Positions 33,622-44,547 are shown, counted from the first letter of the stretch. The stretch is 64,000 nucleotides of DNA from Blastocladiella emersonii ATCC 22665 (GCA_025594325.1 JANHCV010000007.1:1240001-1304000), one strand, 5' to 3'. The notes: generated by a model from the sequence alone, not told the origin. Numbers and translations: made by a program.

Positions 33622-35179
33622 ATGGATTGCCCGAACGCCGCTCGCTTTGCTCGCACACGGAGTCAGGCTCGCGCTGCCACGTCAGCGCCCGGGTCTGATT
33701 TGCCCGAACTGCGCCGCTCGAAGCGCCCTCGGACCAGCTCGGCCGTTAGCGCCGGTGTTACCGTCGAATTGGATCTCAAGCCGCCGCACCAACGAGCGAA
33801 CTCTAGTGATGCGAGCCGTGCTGCTGCTTCCGCTGTCACGCTGCTGACCGACGGCGAGTCGGACTTTGCTGAACTTGAGCCCCGCCGGCGCATTGGTCCT
33901 GCTTCTCGAACACAGCTCAACAAGCGGATGCGTGGTGGCGACATTGTGATCGAGTTACCGGCCTTCTCTCGCTTGTCAAAGAACGGGGTCCGGTCGGGGC
34001 TGGGTCTCGCTTCCGCTTCTGTCGCCAGGCCCACCTTCGACGCAGTTGCGTTTGACGTCAGCAACCTTCCGCTCGCGGAACCGGCCGCTTCGAAGTCACC
34101 ATTGGAGCTACCCGAGGACCCGCGGTCCAACGTAAACGTGCGCACGCACGACGTGGCCCGCCCCTCTGATGAAAGCTCGCTCTCGGATTTGTCTGATCAC
34201 GAGCTCGACGCATCTACTGATGACAGCGAGGCGATTGCTGCTGTTCAAACACACTCACCCGAGGCGCGGGACATGGTACGACTTTGCGACATTCACCGCC
34301 GCCGCCCGCTTGTGCTGACAGCTCTCGTATACCCAGTCGGCCCGTGAGACGGACTCGGCACTGGATAGCTCTACGGATCCGTCAGTTTCTTCGCCTCATG
34401 CAAATGTCGCGCAACTTACAGCGGCCGTCGAACCCGTTGTTGTCGTCGCTTCCCCTGTCGCGCCTGTCGACGACGTACTTGCCGCTCAACTCGCCATACT
34501 TGAAGCAGAGTCCGCTGCTCACCGATCATCGCTTGCCAAGGAGCTCGCCGAGCATCGCACAACGCTTGACCGTGAGACTTCCTCCCATCGAGCTTCGCTG
34601 GCCCAAGAACTCGAGGCGCATCGCGCGGCGCTTCACGACGAGGCTACTACGCACCGTGCGACGCTTGCTCAGGAACGCGCCGTGCACCGCCTCGCTCTTG
34701 AAGAGGAACGCGGCGCGCTCCAGGCTTCACTCGAAGAGGAGCGGAACTCGCACCGCGCGGGACTCGAGGCGGAGCGTGCCGAACATCACGCTGTACTTCA
34801 TCGTGAGATTGCCGCGCACCGCGCGACTCTCCAGGCAGAGCGCGCCGTGCAGAACGCGATGCTCGAACGCAAGTTGTCTGAGCAAAGTGCAGCGCTCGAG
34901 GCGGAGTACGCGGCGCGTCGTGCTTCGCTGGAGACCGAGTGGGTCAAGCAGCGGGCCGCCTTCGAAGCCCAGCTTGCCTCGCGCGACGCGACGCTCAACA
35001 ACGAGCGGTCTATGCACCAGGTCGCGCTCGGGACGGAGCGCGCCAACCATCGCGCGGCACTTGACGAGGAGCACAGCGCACATCGCGCGACGCGCGACGA
35101 GCGGGATCGACTGGCTGCCAAAGTCACGGCCGTTGCAGCCATGTCAGGAGCGATTGTAGCGATGTGTCGCGCCGACTGA
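33622..35179 (+). CDS. Array member A: nuclear-type hendecad coiled-coil protein
   Basis: Unrecognised family; first of three tandem paralogues. I place exons 33622-34275 and 34337-35179 (donor GTACGA, branch GCTGAC, acceptor CAG), 498 residues. The N-terminal half is basic and Ser-rich with RRSKRPRTSS, a likely nuclear signal, and ends in acidic ESSLSDLSDHELDAS just before the intron. After the intron, residues about 278-475 form 18 gap-free 11-residue units of the pattern xxHRAxLxxEx (for example AAHRATLQAER, AEHRTTLDRET, ANHRAALDEEH). An 11-residue period predicts a slightly right-handed coiled coil. The end, AIVAMCRAD, matches GALCRA and GTLCRI in the paralogues. No enzyme or DNA-binding fold is evident. 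Confidence 0.8.
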
Positions 35180-35384
35180 GAGCATCGTATTAATGCTATC
35201 GTGATTCATACCGCTCAATCGGCCTCTCGAGCGTCCCTTGCACTCAGCGAACGAACCCCTGACTTGCGCACTCGCTCTGCCTTCAGCTCCTCCTCCCTCC
35301 ACCTTGCACTCTCACGTAAACACATGCATTTGCCACGCACGGCACTTCCCGCAATTTATTGATGCAAGCTATCTGAGCAACCTT

Positions 35385-37165
35385 ATGAATCCCAAGAACC
35401 CGCCCAAGGCAACTCGCACGCTCAAGCGTTCGCGCTCGACCGCCAGCACGGCCTCGGCGCCGTCGAGCTCCTCGTCGTCCGTCGCATCTTCGCCTGGTGG
35501 GCCCCGACCCGAGTCTGCTGATTCTGAGCAGAACCTATCGAAACGTCCGCGAATCAGCACGCCCGCTGATGCTGACGCTGCAACTGCTCTCAAAACTCCG
35601 AGGCGGGTTCCCGAGCAGAACCCTATTGCTTCGCGCGCCCTTGGCTCCGAGCCCACCGGTAACGAATCTTCGCCTCTTGCTGCCGCAGCCGCCGCAGCCG
35701 CCGAACCCTCCCTCGCCAATTCTGGCACCCGTTCGCGTATCGACCCTGCGGCCAAGGCTGCCGCGAAACTGCAGAGGCTGCAGAAAACTCTCGCAATCGA
35801 TATGCGTGATCAGCCCGCCTTGCCCAAATCTCGGCGTTCCGCCCCCGCTTCCACCCAGGCTACTTCCCGCACTAAGCATGCGAAAAGACGGCCTGCCGCG
35901 GCTCGAGTTTCCGTGGTGGTGCCCAAGCAGCCCGAACCCCGGCCCAGTTCGCTTCCACTTGAAGCTTTTTCCAGCTTGTCGGCTAAGCATGCTGCTTCCG
36001 CTTCCAAGGGTTCGGTTAGTGGACGCACGACTCGTACTTCCGCTGAAAGCGAAATTTCGGACCTCTCTGACTCGGACGACGGGATCGTTGGCGCGCCCGC
36101 CCGCGAATCCGTACGCTCGCTTCCAGTCAGGGAGGTTCGAGATCAGGTGCGTCAATCTTCATTTGAGTTCAGCAATTGCAGCTGCTGACCGGCAAACGAC
36201 GAGTGTAGCCATCAAGCGAAAACGGTACGGCGCCCAGCATCCTCGCGCGTCCAGTTCCAGTCTCAGCTTCACTTTCTGAGCCCGTATCTGCACCCGCGCC
36301 TGCACCTGCGCCCAAGGTGTCTTCCGTCATGGTCGCTGGTATGGGCCGAGGTCCTCCTCCTACGGTGCGGCGCGTGCAAATGGACTTGTATGATCGCTTT
36401 CCCCCTCCTTCCGTATTCAAGTTTGCTGGAGCTGTCGTTCACGCGACTCCTGCACCCGCACCTCAAATTGCCAAGGAACCGGTTGCCTGCCGCCCTGCGG
36501 CCGACGAGGAGCTTGCCACGCGCCGCGCGACGCTCGAGCAAGAGTTCGCCGCCCGCCGCGCCGCGCTCGAAAAGGAAATTGCTGACCGTCGCGCCGCGCT
36601 TGATGTCGAGTTTGCCGAGTACCGCACGACCCACGACGCGGCGCTCGAGAAAAAGCTTGCCGAGCACTGTGCCACGCTTGACGCGAAACTGGCCGAGGCG
36701 CGCGCTGCCGACCGTGTCGCATTTGACGCGGAACTGGCCGAGGCGCGCGCTGCCGACCGTGTCGCATTTGACGCGGAACTGGCCGAGGCGCGCGCTGCTG
36801 ACTGTGCCGCGTTTGATGCGCAACTCACTGAAGCGCGCGCTGCCGACCGCGCTACGCTTGACGCGCAACTGGCCGAAGCGCGCGAAAAGGAGATCGCTGA
36901 CTGCCGCGCCGCGCTTGGCCAAGAGTTTTCCGAGTACCGCGCGGCCCACGACGCCGCGCTTGAGAAGAAGCTCGCCGACTACCGTGCCACGTTTGACGCA
37001 AATCCGGTCGAAGCCCGCGCCGCCGACCTTGCAGCGCTCAAGGCGGAGCGGGCGGCGCACAAGGCGACGCGCGAAGAGCTCGAGCAGGTCAAGGAGAAGC
37101 TCGAGACTACGAAGAAGGCTGCGGCTGCGGTCGCGGACGTGGTCGGTGCGCTCTGCCGCGCCTGA
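35385..37165 (+). CDS. Array member B: nuclear-type coiled-coil protein
   Basis: Paralogue of the genes at 33622 and 37953. I place exons 35385-36146 and 36209-37165 (donor GTGCGT, branch GCTGAC, acceptor TAG), 572 residues. I chose the start MNPKNPPKATRTLKRSR because member C begins MSPDNHVKATRTLKRSR; the open frame continues upstream but is not needed. Exon 1 has LSKRPRISTPA, GTRSR, a short helix KLQRLQKTLAIDM and acidic ESEISDLSDSDDG. Exon 2 starts Pro/Val-rich, then from about residue 355 carries units of 11 (ATLEQEFAARR type) and 15 residues (AEARAADRVAFDAEL repeated four times), closing with ELEQVKEKLETTKKAAAAVA and GALCRA. The coiled coil is alanine-rich and highly charged. Confidence 0.8.
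36689..36868 (+). repeat. Four 45-bp in-frame repeats in member B
   Basis: Units at 36689-36733 and 36734-36778 are identical; those at 36779-36823 and 36824-36868 have diverged. Each encodes 15 residues of the type LAEARAADRVAFDAE. The last unit drifts at both ends, so the youngest duplication is the first pair. Confidence 0.85.
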
Positions 37166-37952
37166 TCACCCGCGAAACGCGCTGCTTGCCCCGATATGAT
37201 TACCCACAGTTTTGTTCAACTGTCATACATTGCTCATTCCTTCACCTGTCTGGTCTAAATCTGCGAGCGAGCGGTCTGTGGTGAGGCTTGAGGCATGAAG
37301 AGACGCGTTGATCATAACACGTGCGCACGCATCAACGCGTTGCCGCTGGGCGCGCACTTCACCTTCAGCGCGTTCGAGTGGAACCAGCTTTTCCTACAAC
37401 GAGGTTCAGTACCAGGTACCTGTTGCGGCTGGAATGCAGTGCGAAGACGTGATCGACTGACGCCGCCAACTTGCCGCTCCTGGCCTCCACTAAGGATTCC
37501 AGAAACCAGCTGTCAGGACGCAAGTATCGTCCTGGAACCATCTTCTCTGCTGCCACTGCTGCCCCCGAAAGTTCATGGTCCCGTGCATGTTGCTTTGGTA
37601 AGCCGGCTGCGAGCCATGGACGACGCATCTCGTGCGTTCCTGGCTGACAAGCGGGACGTTCGCCGAATCGTGTGCGTGAGGTTTGCATCTGCAGTCTCAG
37701 CAACTCAAGCTCTGAGCCGCGCTATCTGAATTCATTCGAGCCCTTCGGGCTTTTTCTCAGCCATAGTCGTCCAGGTCGCGGCCGGCCGGAGCAGGGACGC
37801 GGTGGGCTCGCTCGACGCGTTCAGCCCGCCACGCGCCCGGCTTGAACGACGCGCTTCCCCCTGCTCCCGCTTCCCAGCAACACGCAAGCTGATGCACTCG
37901 CCGCGCCTGGCACTTCATGCAATCACTTCATGCAAACAATCTGTGCATCTTT
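37166..37952. other. Gap between array members B and C
   Basis: 787 bases without a gene I can support; frames on both strands (near 37295-37729 and 37365-37703) lack partners or splice logic. It holds a loose copy of the 25-bp element near 37299 and the hairpin with T-run at 37739-37755. The final 40 bases resemble the sequence before member B (GGCACTTC, GCAAT, ATCTG, TTATGA), so the duplication included the leader. Confidence 0.5.
37739..37755 (+). terminator. Hairpin followed by T-run
   Basis: AGCCC, loop TTC, GGGCT, then five T (the first being the last base of the stem). A 5-bp GC-rich stem with a T-run resembles the end of an RNA polymerase III transcript or an intrinsic terminator. 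No promoter boxes or conserved RNA were recognised upstream, so its use as a terminator is only a guess. Confidence 0.3.
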
Positions 37953-39293
37953 ATGAGTCCCGATAACCACGTCAAGGCCACGCGCACCCTCAAGCGCTCG
38001 CGCCCCGCCTCGCCCTTCGCGGCCTCCGGCGCTTCGTCGTCCGCCGCCCCTTCGACCGGTGGGCATGGAAACGAGTCTGTTTCCGAGCCGAACCGCTCGA
38101 AACGCCCGCGGATTAGATCGTCCAAATTCGGCTCTGTGGTCACTATCGACGACAGTGCTGATCACGAGCTCGCCGACGCCAATGCTGCTTCTCTCACTGC
38201 CGACGCGCTCGAGTCCGTCGACTCTGGTACTCGCTCGCGCCCCTCAAAGATGCAGAAGCTGCAGAAGGAGCTGGAAATCGACATGAACAATCAGCTCGTC
38301 TCGCCCAAGTCTCGACGCCGCGCTTCCACTGCCGCTTCCGCCACCGGCCGCGCTAAGGCGCCTCAGCATCGGCCCACGGTGGATCGTTCCAAGGACAAGT
38401 CGTCGAATTCCACGATTGCCTTGATCCGTACTCCCGCCACCGTCAACCGCACCACCACCACCGCGATTATTGCCGCTCCCAAGAAGTCGCGCGGTAGACT
38501 CGCACCTCCTGCTTCCGCCGACAGCGAGCTCTCGGACGTGTCTGACGGCGGAGACGAATTGGCCGTTGATGCACCGGCCCATCATGACGAGCACTTTCAT
38601 CCGCAGCCGCCCACAGCCGGGAAGGTTTTGGACAAGGTACACGACATCTCACTCCGTGTTTAACCGCTGGGTGACGCTGACAAGGTCATGACTCTGTGGC
38701 CCGTGGACCAGACGGATACTGCTCTGATCTGCCCGCCGCGCTCTTCCCTGCCTACACGTCCAGGGTCCGCGAGCGGACTCGTGCCCAACGATTCACCCGG
38801 TCATTTGGCGAGCACGAGCTTTCAAGCCCGTCCTCTGCAGCATCAGCCGATCCAGCCGGCCCCGCGCGGCCGCGTTCATGCCGATGTCGACCATCACATC
38901 GAGGCGGCAGATCTCATGCGCGCCACGATTGAAAAGGAGCTCCGCGCCGAGTTCGCCAAGCTTCGCGCGGCGGACCGCGTGGCTCTCGAGACGTCGCAGA
39001 CGACGCTCTCGAACACGCAGGCGGCGCTTGTCGAGTCGCAGGCGGCCCTCGCGGCGGAGCGGGAAGCACGACGTACGGCGGAGACGGCGCGCGACACGAC
39101 GCAGGCGGCCCTTGCAACTGAACAGGCGGCTCACGCCACGACGCGCGACGCAACGCAGGCGGCCCTCGCGGCGGAACAAGCAGCTCACGCCGCGACGCGC
39201 GCCGAGCTCACGCAGGTCAAGGAGAAACTCGACGCGACGAAGAAGGCGGCGGCTGAGGTTGCTCAGGGGTTTGGAACGCTCTGCCGCATTTGA
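37953..39293 (+). CDS. Array member C: nuclear-type coiled-coil protein
   Basis: Third paralogue. I place exons 37953-38636 and 38712-39293, 421 residues. The start MSPDNHVKATRTLKRSR aligns with member B. Exon 1 contains RSKRPRIRSS, GTRSR, the helix MQKLQKELEIDMNNQLVSP followed by KSRRR, and acidic DSELSDVSDGGDE before the intron. The acceptor at 38709-38711 (CAG, 29 nt after GCTGAC) keeps the frame and gives TDTALICPPRSS, comparable to ETDSALDSS in member A; an AAG acceptor at 38684 is less likely. The C-terminal coiled coil has TQAALATEQAAHATTRDA repeated with an 18-residue period (11+7), then ELTQVKEKLDATKKAAAEVA and GTLCRI. Function unknown; probably a structural or scaffold nuclear protein. 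Confidence 0.8.
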
Positions 39294-39808
39294 TTTTGCG
39301 CAGCAGCTCTGCGCTTCCGTTTTAACCTTCCTTATTGCTATAAATATCTTTTAATCACATTCAAGCTGCCGAATCGCGTGTGTGAGAGTGGGTCGCGTCG
39401 CCCGCGTGAGATACAGGGTGAGACGCGTAGGTCTCGAGAGATGTCGTTTTCTACGCTCATGATTGTTTTTCGTGCCTCGTATGACGAGCGAAGCAGAACG
39501 CGTCGAGAAACGCGAGCGGGAGACGCGCCGCGAGACGCGTCGATCAATCACGTGCCCTTCTTGGCGCGCGTGCGCAGCAGGGGGCGCTGCCTGCGCTTCC
39601 GCCAAGTCGACGCGAATCGTCTCCCCTTCCCCGCAGAAGGCCAAGCGAAGGCTCGCCGCAGCCCGCAGGCAGGGTTGCTGCGAGTCCTTGGCCCCGGCAC
39701 GTTTCGCTTTCGAGCAACCGTCGCGACGGTGCCGCGGAGGGTGGGGTATATGAAGCTGCCGGGTCCCCTCTTTCCCTCCTCTTCTCTCACAGCTCTCCAT
39801 CACCAACT
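39294..39808. promoter_or_regulatory. Gap rich in GAGACGCG motifs, promoter of the DUF4097-like gene
   Basis: No gene seen. GAGACGCG occurs at 39420, 39510 and 39531, the last within the 25-bp element at 39530-39554. A TATATGAA sequence lies about 60 bases before the next start and C/T-rich sequence follows, so this is likely the promoter of the gene at 39809. Confidence 0.55.
39530..39554. repeat. 25-bp element, second identical copy
   Basis: Same 25 bases as at 4462-4486, about 255 bases before the start of the gene at 39809. It is preceded by two further GAGACGCG-type sequences. Probably a transcription-factor composite site or a mobile or duplicated promoter fragment. Confidence 0.75.
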
Positions 39809-41296
39809 ATGACCTTCAACAACGAGAAACCCTTCTACTCCTCCACCACCCCCGGCTCACCAGCGCCGGGCGGCAGCAGCAGCGCAACGCTCGCGGCACC
39901 CGCCGTCAGCAGCAGCGACTACTACACGCCCAAGGTCAAGGGCGGGTACGCGGCGGTCCCGCCGACCCCGACCCCGAGCGCGCCGCCGCTCCTTCCTCCC
40001 GCACAGCCGCTCGCCGTCGACAACACGTCGCCGCCGCCCGCGTACCCTGCGCTCGCGCCGCTCCCCTCCGCCGCCGCACAGGTGGACCTCGAGTCGGGCA
40101 GCGGCGGTGGGTTCCGCGGCAAGGGCAAGAAGTGGTGCGACCGCGGCGGCCGTCGGCGTGCGCGCTGCGCTTGCTGCAACTGCTGCGGGATCCCCGTGTT
40201 CCTGTGCCGGCTGATCTGGGGCGCCGTGTGTCTGGTGATCGTGGCGATGGTCGTGGGCGGGGTACGTCTGCGCGGGCACCGTCGCGAGGGAGCGCGATGT
40301 TGACGAGTGCGTGTGTAATGTAGTCGCTGATCGGCGTGTTTGGCGGGTACTGCTTCAACGGCGGCAAGCTGGTCCGGTCCGAGTCGGGGACCCTGGATCT
40401 CACCAACTTCACGATGGCGAATGGTGGCGCAGCCGCGTTGCAGGTGCTCGGTCAGAACGTACGTTGCTTTCGCCTTACCTTCTCACCTCACCTCAACTCG
40501 GCGCTAACCTCGCCCGCGCTCGATCTAGTACGGCCGCATCATCCTGCAGACCGCGCCCGACACGTCGTCCGCGGTGACGTACCGCGTCGACCTGTTCGCT
40601 GCGCGCACGCCCGACCCGCTCCCCGCTCCTCCGCGCGTCGAGACGGCGGGCTCGCGGTGGACGCTGTACCCGCTCGGCAACTCGGCCTCCGACACCAACT
40701 CGCCGTTCGCGCCAGGCAACTGGCTCAACTGGCTGCACATTGACGTGTGCACGCGCACCGTGACGACGCTGACCGTCCCGCCGGCGTTCCCCAAGTCGGC
40801 GACAAACGTGTCGCTGGCCATCACCGCGACGAACCCGGACGTCGACCTGTTCGTCTCCGAGAACGGCGGCAGCGCGGTGGGTCCGACGTGGGACTCGGTC
40901 GCGGTGACAACGAGCAACGGGGACATCTCAGGCCGCGTGTCCGCCGCGCGCGAGGTGGTGACCGAGACGACGAACGGCGACTCGGACCTGACCGTGGCCT
41001 CGGCGGCGCGCGTGTCGATGGCCGGGAGCAACGGCGACGTGTCGCTGACGGTCGACGCGGCGGCGAGCGCGATCACGGCGCGCGCGACGAACGGCAAGGT
41101 GCGGATCACCGCGCCGGGCGACTGGACGTACTCGGCGCAGACGACCAACGGCGACGTCAAGGTCGACGGGCGCGAGGTCAAGCCGGACCGCAAGGGCGGC
41201 GTGGTCAGCGGGACCATGGGGGATGCGGGGAAGGCGGGCGGGAAGACGATGAACGTGGCCACGACGAACGGGGATGTTAAGATTCAGCGCGCGTAG
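39809..41296 (+). CDS. Type II membrane protein with DUF4097-like beta repeats
   Basis: I place exons 39809-40261, 40324-40458 and 40529-41296, 451 residues. The N-terminus is Pro/Ser-rich and cytoplasmic in appearance, followed by Arg- and Cys-rich RRRARCACCNCCGIPVFLC and one hydrophobic segment LIWGAVCLVIVAMVVGG. The outer part contains regular strand repeats with NGD turns: VAVTTSNGDISGRV, EVVTETTNGDSDLTV, VSMAGSNGDVSLTV, ITARATNGKVRI, YSAQTTNGDVKVDG, MNVATTNGDVKIQ. This ladder is typical of DUF4097/adhesin-like beta-helices. Cysteines just before the membrane segment could be palmitoylated. All three exons keep the frame and intron 2 carries GCTAAC. The ligand is unknown; a cell-surface or vacuolar-lumen role is inference. 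Confidence 0.85.
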
Positions 41297-41670
41297 CGTG
41301 GCGGTGGTCTCATGGTTTACGATATACCCAGCTTTTCATGGTCATTGAGCGAGCGGGGAGAGGAGAAACGTCAAGATCGCGTCAGAGCGAGCGGCGCCGC
41401 GCGTCGTCGTGTTTGCTTGCGTTGCTGCGGACGGGCGCGATCTGGTGGCAGTGGCGACCATGGCCGTGGCCGCAGCCACGGCCACGGACCTGACCACGGC
41501 CCTCACGCTTATGCCCAGGCGACCAGTGCGAGTGCGCAGTAAGCCAGTGTGCTTATATAATCCACAAGTGTCTGTACATGCTGCGCGGTTCCCGATCAAG
41601 AAGTGGAGAGAAAAGAGAGAGGGTAGGGGTAATCAAAATGGCGGAGTTGATGGATTTCAGCGGCTGCCGC
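41297..41670. other. Convergent intergenic gap
   Basis: 3' ends of two converging genes. It holds an imperfect inverted repeat around 41463-41485 (GTGGCCGCAGCCACGGCCAC) of the CCATGGCC family seen elsewhere. No gene seen. Confidence 0.5.
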
Positions 41671-43089
41671 TCACGACGACGCGACGGCCGGCATCGTGGC
41701 GAGCCAATGTCGCGTGTACTCGTCGGCGCCCTCGACGTCCGCCGCGTCGCGCATGAGCGACCCACCGGCCGACGACGACCGCGTCGACGCACACGACGTG
41801 CTCCACGCGCGTAGTCGGCCCATACTCGCGTGGCGGTGCCACCGCACGAGCGTCGGCGCGGGCTCGGCCTCGAGGTCGGCGAGCGACGAGAAGAAGAGCA
41901 CGCCGTCGGCCTCGTCCTCGTCGTCGACGCGCGCCATGGACATGGAGTCGAGCGGCGGCAGGTAGTCGAGCGGCGCGCCGATCCCCGGGTCGGGGAGCAC
42001 CGCCGTGCTCGGGCGCGAGCGGGAGGATGGGCTGACGACGACGACGGGCGACGCGGCGGTCGCGGGATCGGCGGCCAGGTCGCTGAGGTACAGCTCGTGG
42101 CACTGCGACGAGGACGCCGTCGAGGCCGGTTTCGCGGGGACGGGGACGCTGACCTGGAGGTCCGCGGTACACTCGGCCGCATCGACCGCCGTTTCCGACA
42201 AAGCCAGCGCGGCGAGCGGCGGCAGCTGCGGCAGCGGGCCGGGCGACGACGCGGCGAGCGGCGACGTGGGCAGGACGACGCCCGTGCGCGACCGCTGCGG
42301 CTGCGGGGCGAGCAGCGTGAGGCCGGTGGCCGTCGACACGCGGCGCGGCGGGAGCGGCGGCGGTGGCTGCACAACGTCCACGATGAACTCGTCGGGTTCC
42401 AGGGCGGGCGACGGGAGGTGCGGCGCCGGGACGGGGGCCGCGACGGCCGGATCAGGGACCACGGCGGTGACGGCGGCCGGAAGAGGCATCGTCGCCGCGA
42501 CACGATGATGGTCGTCGTTGGCGGGCAGCGGCTTCTTCTTCTCGTTGGTCCGAGCCGTGAGCGTGACAGCTCGCCGCTTCCCCGACGTAGTGGCCTTCTT
42601 CTCGATGGCTTTGGCGAGCGTGATAGCGGCCATAGACCCAGCGACGCCGCCGGCGCGCGCGAGTCCGGCGCTCCCGCCGCCGAGCTTGTCGTAGAGCTGG
42701 GCGACCTGGAGGCGCAGCTGGAGGAGCTCGCCCGTGGTCAGGCGGTGCGGGATGTCGGCGCGCGCGTTGATGCCCTGCAGGCCGGCAATCAGCTCGTTGA
42801 TGGTGGCGCGGTCGCGCGCGAAGCGGGCCGTGTCCGGGAACCGGTCCGAGCTGTGCGTGAGACCCTACGAACGGCGTGGGAGGGTGAGAAGGGGGATGAT
42901 GGGCAGGGCCGCGCGTGAACTTACCATGCTGAGAGCCGTCGTCGATTTGGCAAGAAGGCGCGTGCAGTAGCGGCAGAGGGCGGTGCAGGCGCGGGCGGCG
43001 AGGCAGGTGCACCAAGTGAGGTGGTCGACGGCGGCGGCAGCCGGGGAAGGGAGAGCGGGAGCAGCGACTAGAGCGCCGGCAGCGGACAT
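41671..43089 (-). CDS. Unknown protein with helical N-terminus
   Basis: Two exons, 43089-42925 and 42864-41671 (donor GTAAGT, acceptor TAG), 452 residues. The N-terminal part is helical and hydrophobic (VDHLTWCTCLAARACTALCR, YCTRLLAKSTTALSM) and continues after the intron with FARDRATINELIAGLQGI and TGELLQLRLQVAQLYDKL. The middle is Pro/Ala/Ser-rich and disordered; the end is acidic, then SLMRDAADVEGADEYTRHWL. The helical N-terminus faintly resembles PEX11-type peroxisomal proteins, but the match is too weak to name. No catalytic motif seen. Confidence 0.65.
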
Positions 43090-43483
43090 GCGAGAGCCGC
43101 AGCGGACAGCAGAGGGCAGAGGGCGTGCGTGGCTGCACCGGGCGGGCCGACGACGGCGGCAGCGGCGGCAGCCCAGCCTTTATGTATCAGGTTCCGCTGC
43201 GGCACAGCGATTGCGGTGCGGGCCCGGCCGCCGTGTGCGTTGCGGCGCGGCGGCGGAGGCGGAGGTCGGCGGCACCGCCATCGGCCATCACTTCCCTTCT
43301 CCCACACATCGACCGTCGCCCACCGCCTGGCGCGATCTACCGAACTCTGCGGTGTTCGCGGTGACGGCGGTGCGGCCAGGCAGCTGGGCCAGCCGGCGTC
43401 CCGCGAACCGCGTCAATCGAAGCGCGCTGGCGGTCAGCAAGCAAGCTCAAGTGTATGGATGGTTTCATCGGGCACAACTCTCC
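43090..43483. other. Intergenic, promoter of the gene at 43089
   Basis: No gene seen. It is GC-rich with GGC/GCC triplet runs that open chance frames on both strands. Confidence 0.45.
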
Positions 43484-44547
43484 CTAGACGGCGTGGTGCT
43501 GCGCCGTCCCACGGGCCTTGTAGTACCGCACCGCCGAGACCGCGAGGACGAGCACGCCGACCGCCCAGCACACGACGCCGACGTAGTGCCCGGCCATCCA
43601 GATCTTGCTTCCACCGACGAGCGCGTAGGTCCCGCCCGTGAGGCGCGACGCGAGGACGACGGGGTCCGCGTCGGTGCGCACCTGGACGCGCAGGGTCGGC
43701 GGGGTTTTTGAGGGAGTGTACGCCGACACGTTGGGTTTCCCGAGCACGGTGCCGTTGAGCGTGGTCGACTTGGCGCGCGACTCGACGTAGCACCCGACGG
43801 GGCTCGGGAACGTCACGTTCGCGACTTCGGACAGGACGAGGCACACGGTGCTCAGGTAGTACGTCACGCGGCAACGCCCGTTCGACCATGAGCCGACGGC
43901 ATCCGTGCAGGCTACGAGGGGGAGGAGGGCGTCAGCGAGGTTTTGAGGGACTGAGAGCAGGAAGCCGTACCCTTGCTGCACGCGTCGTCGCCGATACACC
44001 CCTTGAGGTCATTCGACGCATACTCGACCGTCGAGTTGCGCGGGTAGTCAGCCTCGAGCAGGGCATGCGCGAGCGACCGCGACGGCGTGCGGAGCCCGAC
44101 CGCCGCCCTCGCCCCGAGCGCGCCCGCGTTCGGCAGCGTGAGCTCGTAGCGGTACATGGTCCCCGGCAATCCCGTGGTCCGCGCCTCGACGAGCTGGCGC
44201 GCAATCGTCGTCTCCTCGGGCCCGGGCGCCGTGACCCGAGGCAGCGTCGAGTTGCCGCCCGGCACGTCGCTGCCCGTCAGGACCGCGGTGCTGCCGTGGT
44301 ACTCGGTGCCGCGCGCGTACGAGTCGTCCCACAGGATCGTCGCCAGCGTGAAGGTCGCGCGGTTCTTGTCCTCGACCGACTGCGGCGCCGGCTGCCAGAA
44401 CCACGCGCTGAAGCCTGCCGCGATGAGGACGAGCCCGAGGACAGTCAGCGGCGACAAGGGCGGGATGGTGCCGCACCACCGCTTCTTCCCGGGTGCCGCG
44501 TCGCGGGGCTGCGGCTGCTGTGCTTCGAGCATGTTGGCCGTCGACAT
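43484..44547 (-). CDS. Two-pass membrane protein of unknown function
   Basis: Exons 44547-43971 and 43911-43484 (59-nt intron with CGCTGACG branch), 334 residues. Short cytoplasmic N-terminus, membrane segment LTVLGLVLIAAGFSAWFW (about 31-48), an outer region of about 240 residues with N-glycosylation sequons (NST, NVT, NGT, NVS) and paired cysteines (GCIGDDACSK, ACTDAV, GCYVES), then a second segment AGHYVGVVCWAVGVLVLAVSAV near the C-terminus. I chose the start MSTANMLEAQQ; the open frame extends 32 residues upstream without signal-like features. No family recognised. The layout suggests an ER or surface membrane protein. Confidence 0.75.

Noticed and set aside
37295-37729. Possible genes on + (37295-37729) and minus (37365-37703) between members B and C
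   Set aside because: Neither has splice signals, paralogues or known motifs. The minus frame has a protein-like stretch (GRYLRPDSWFLESLVEA), so a decayed gene is possible, but I cannot support it.
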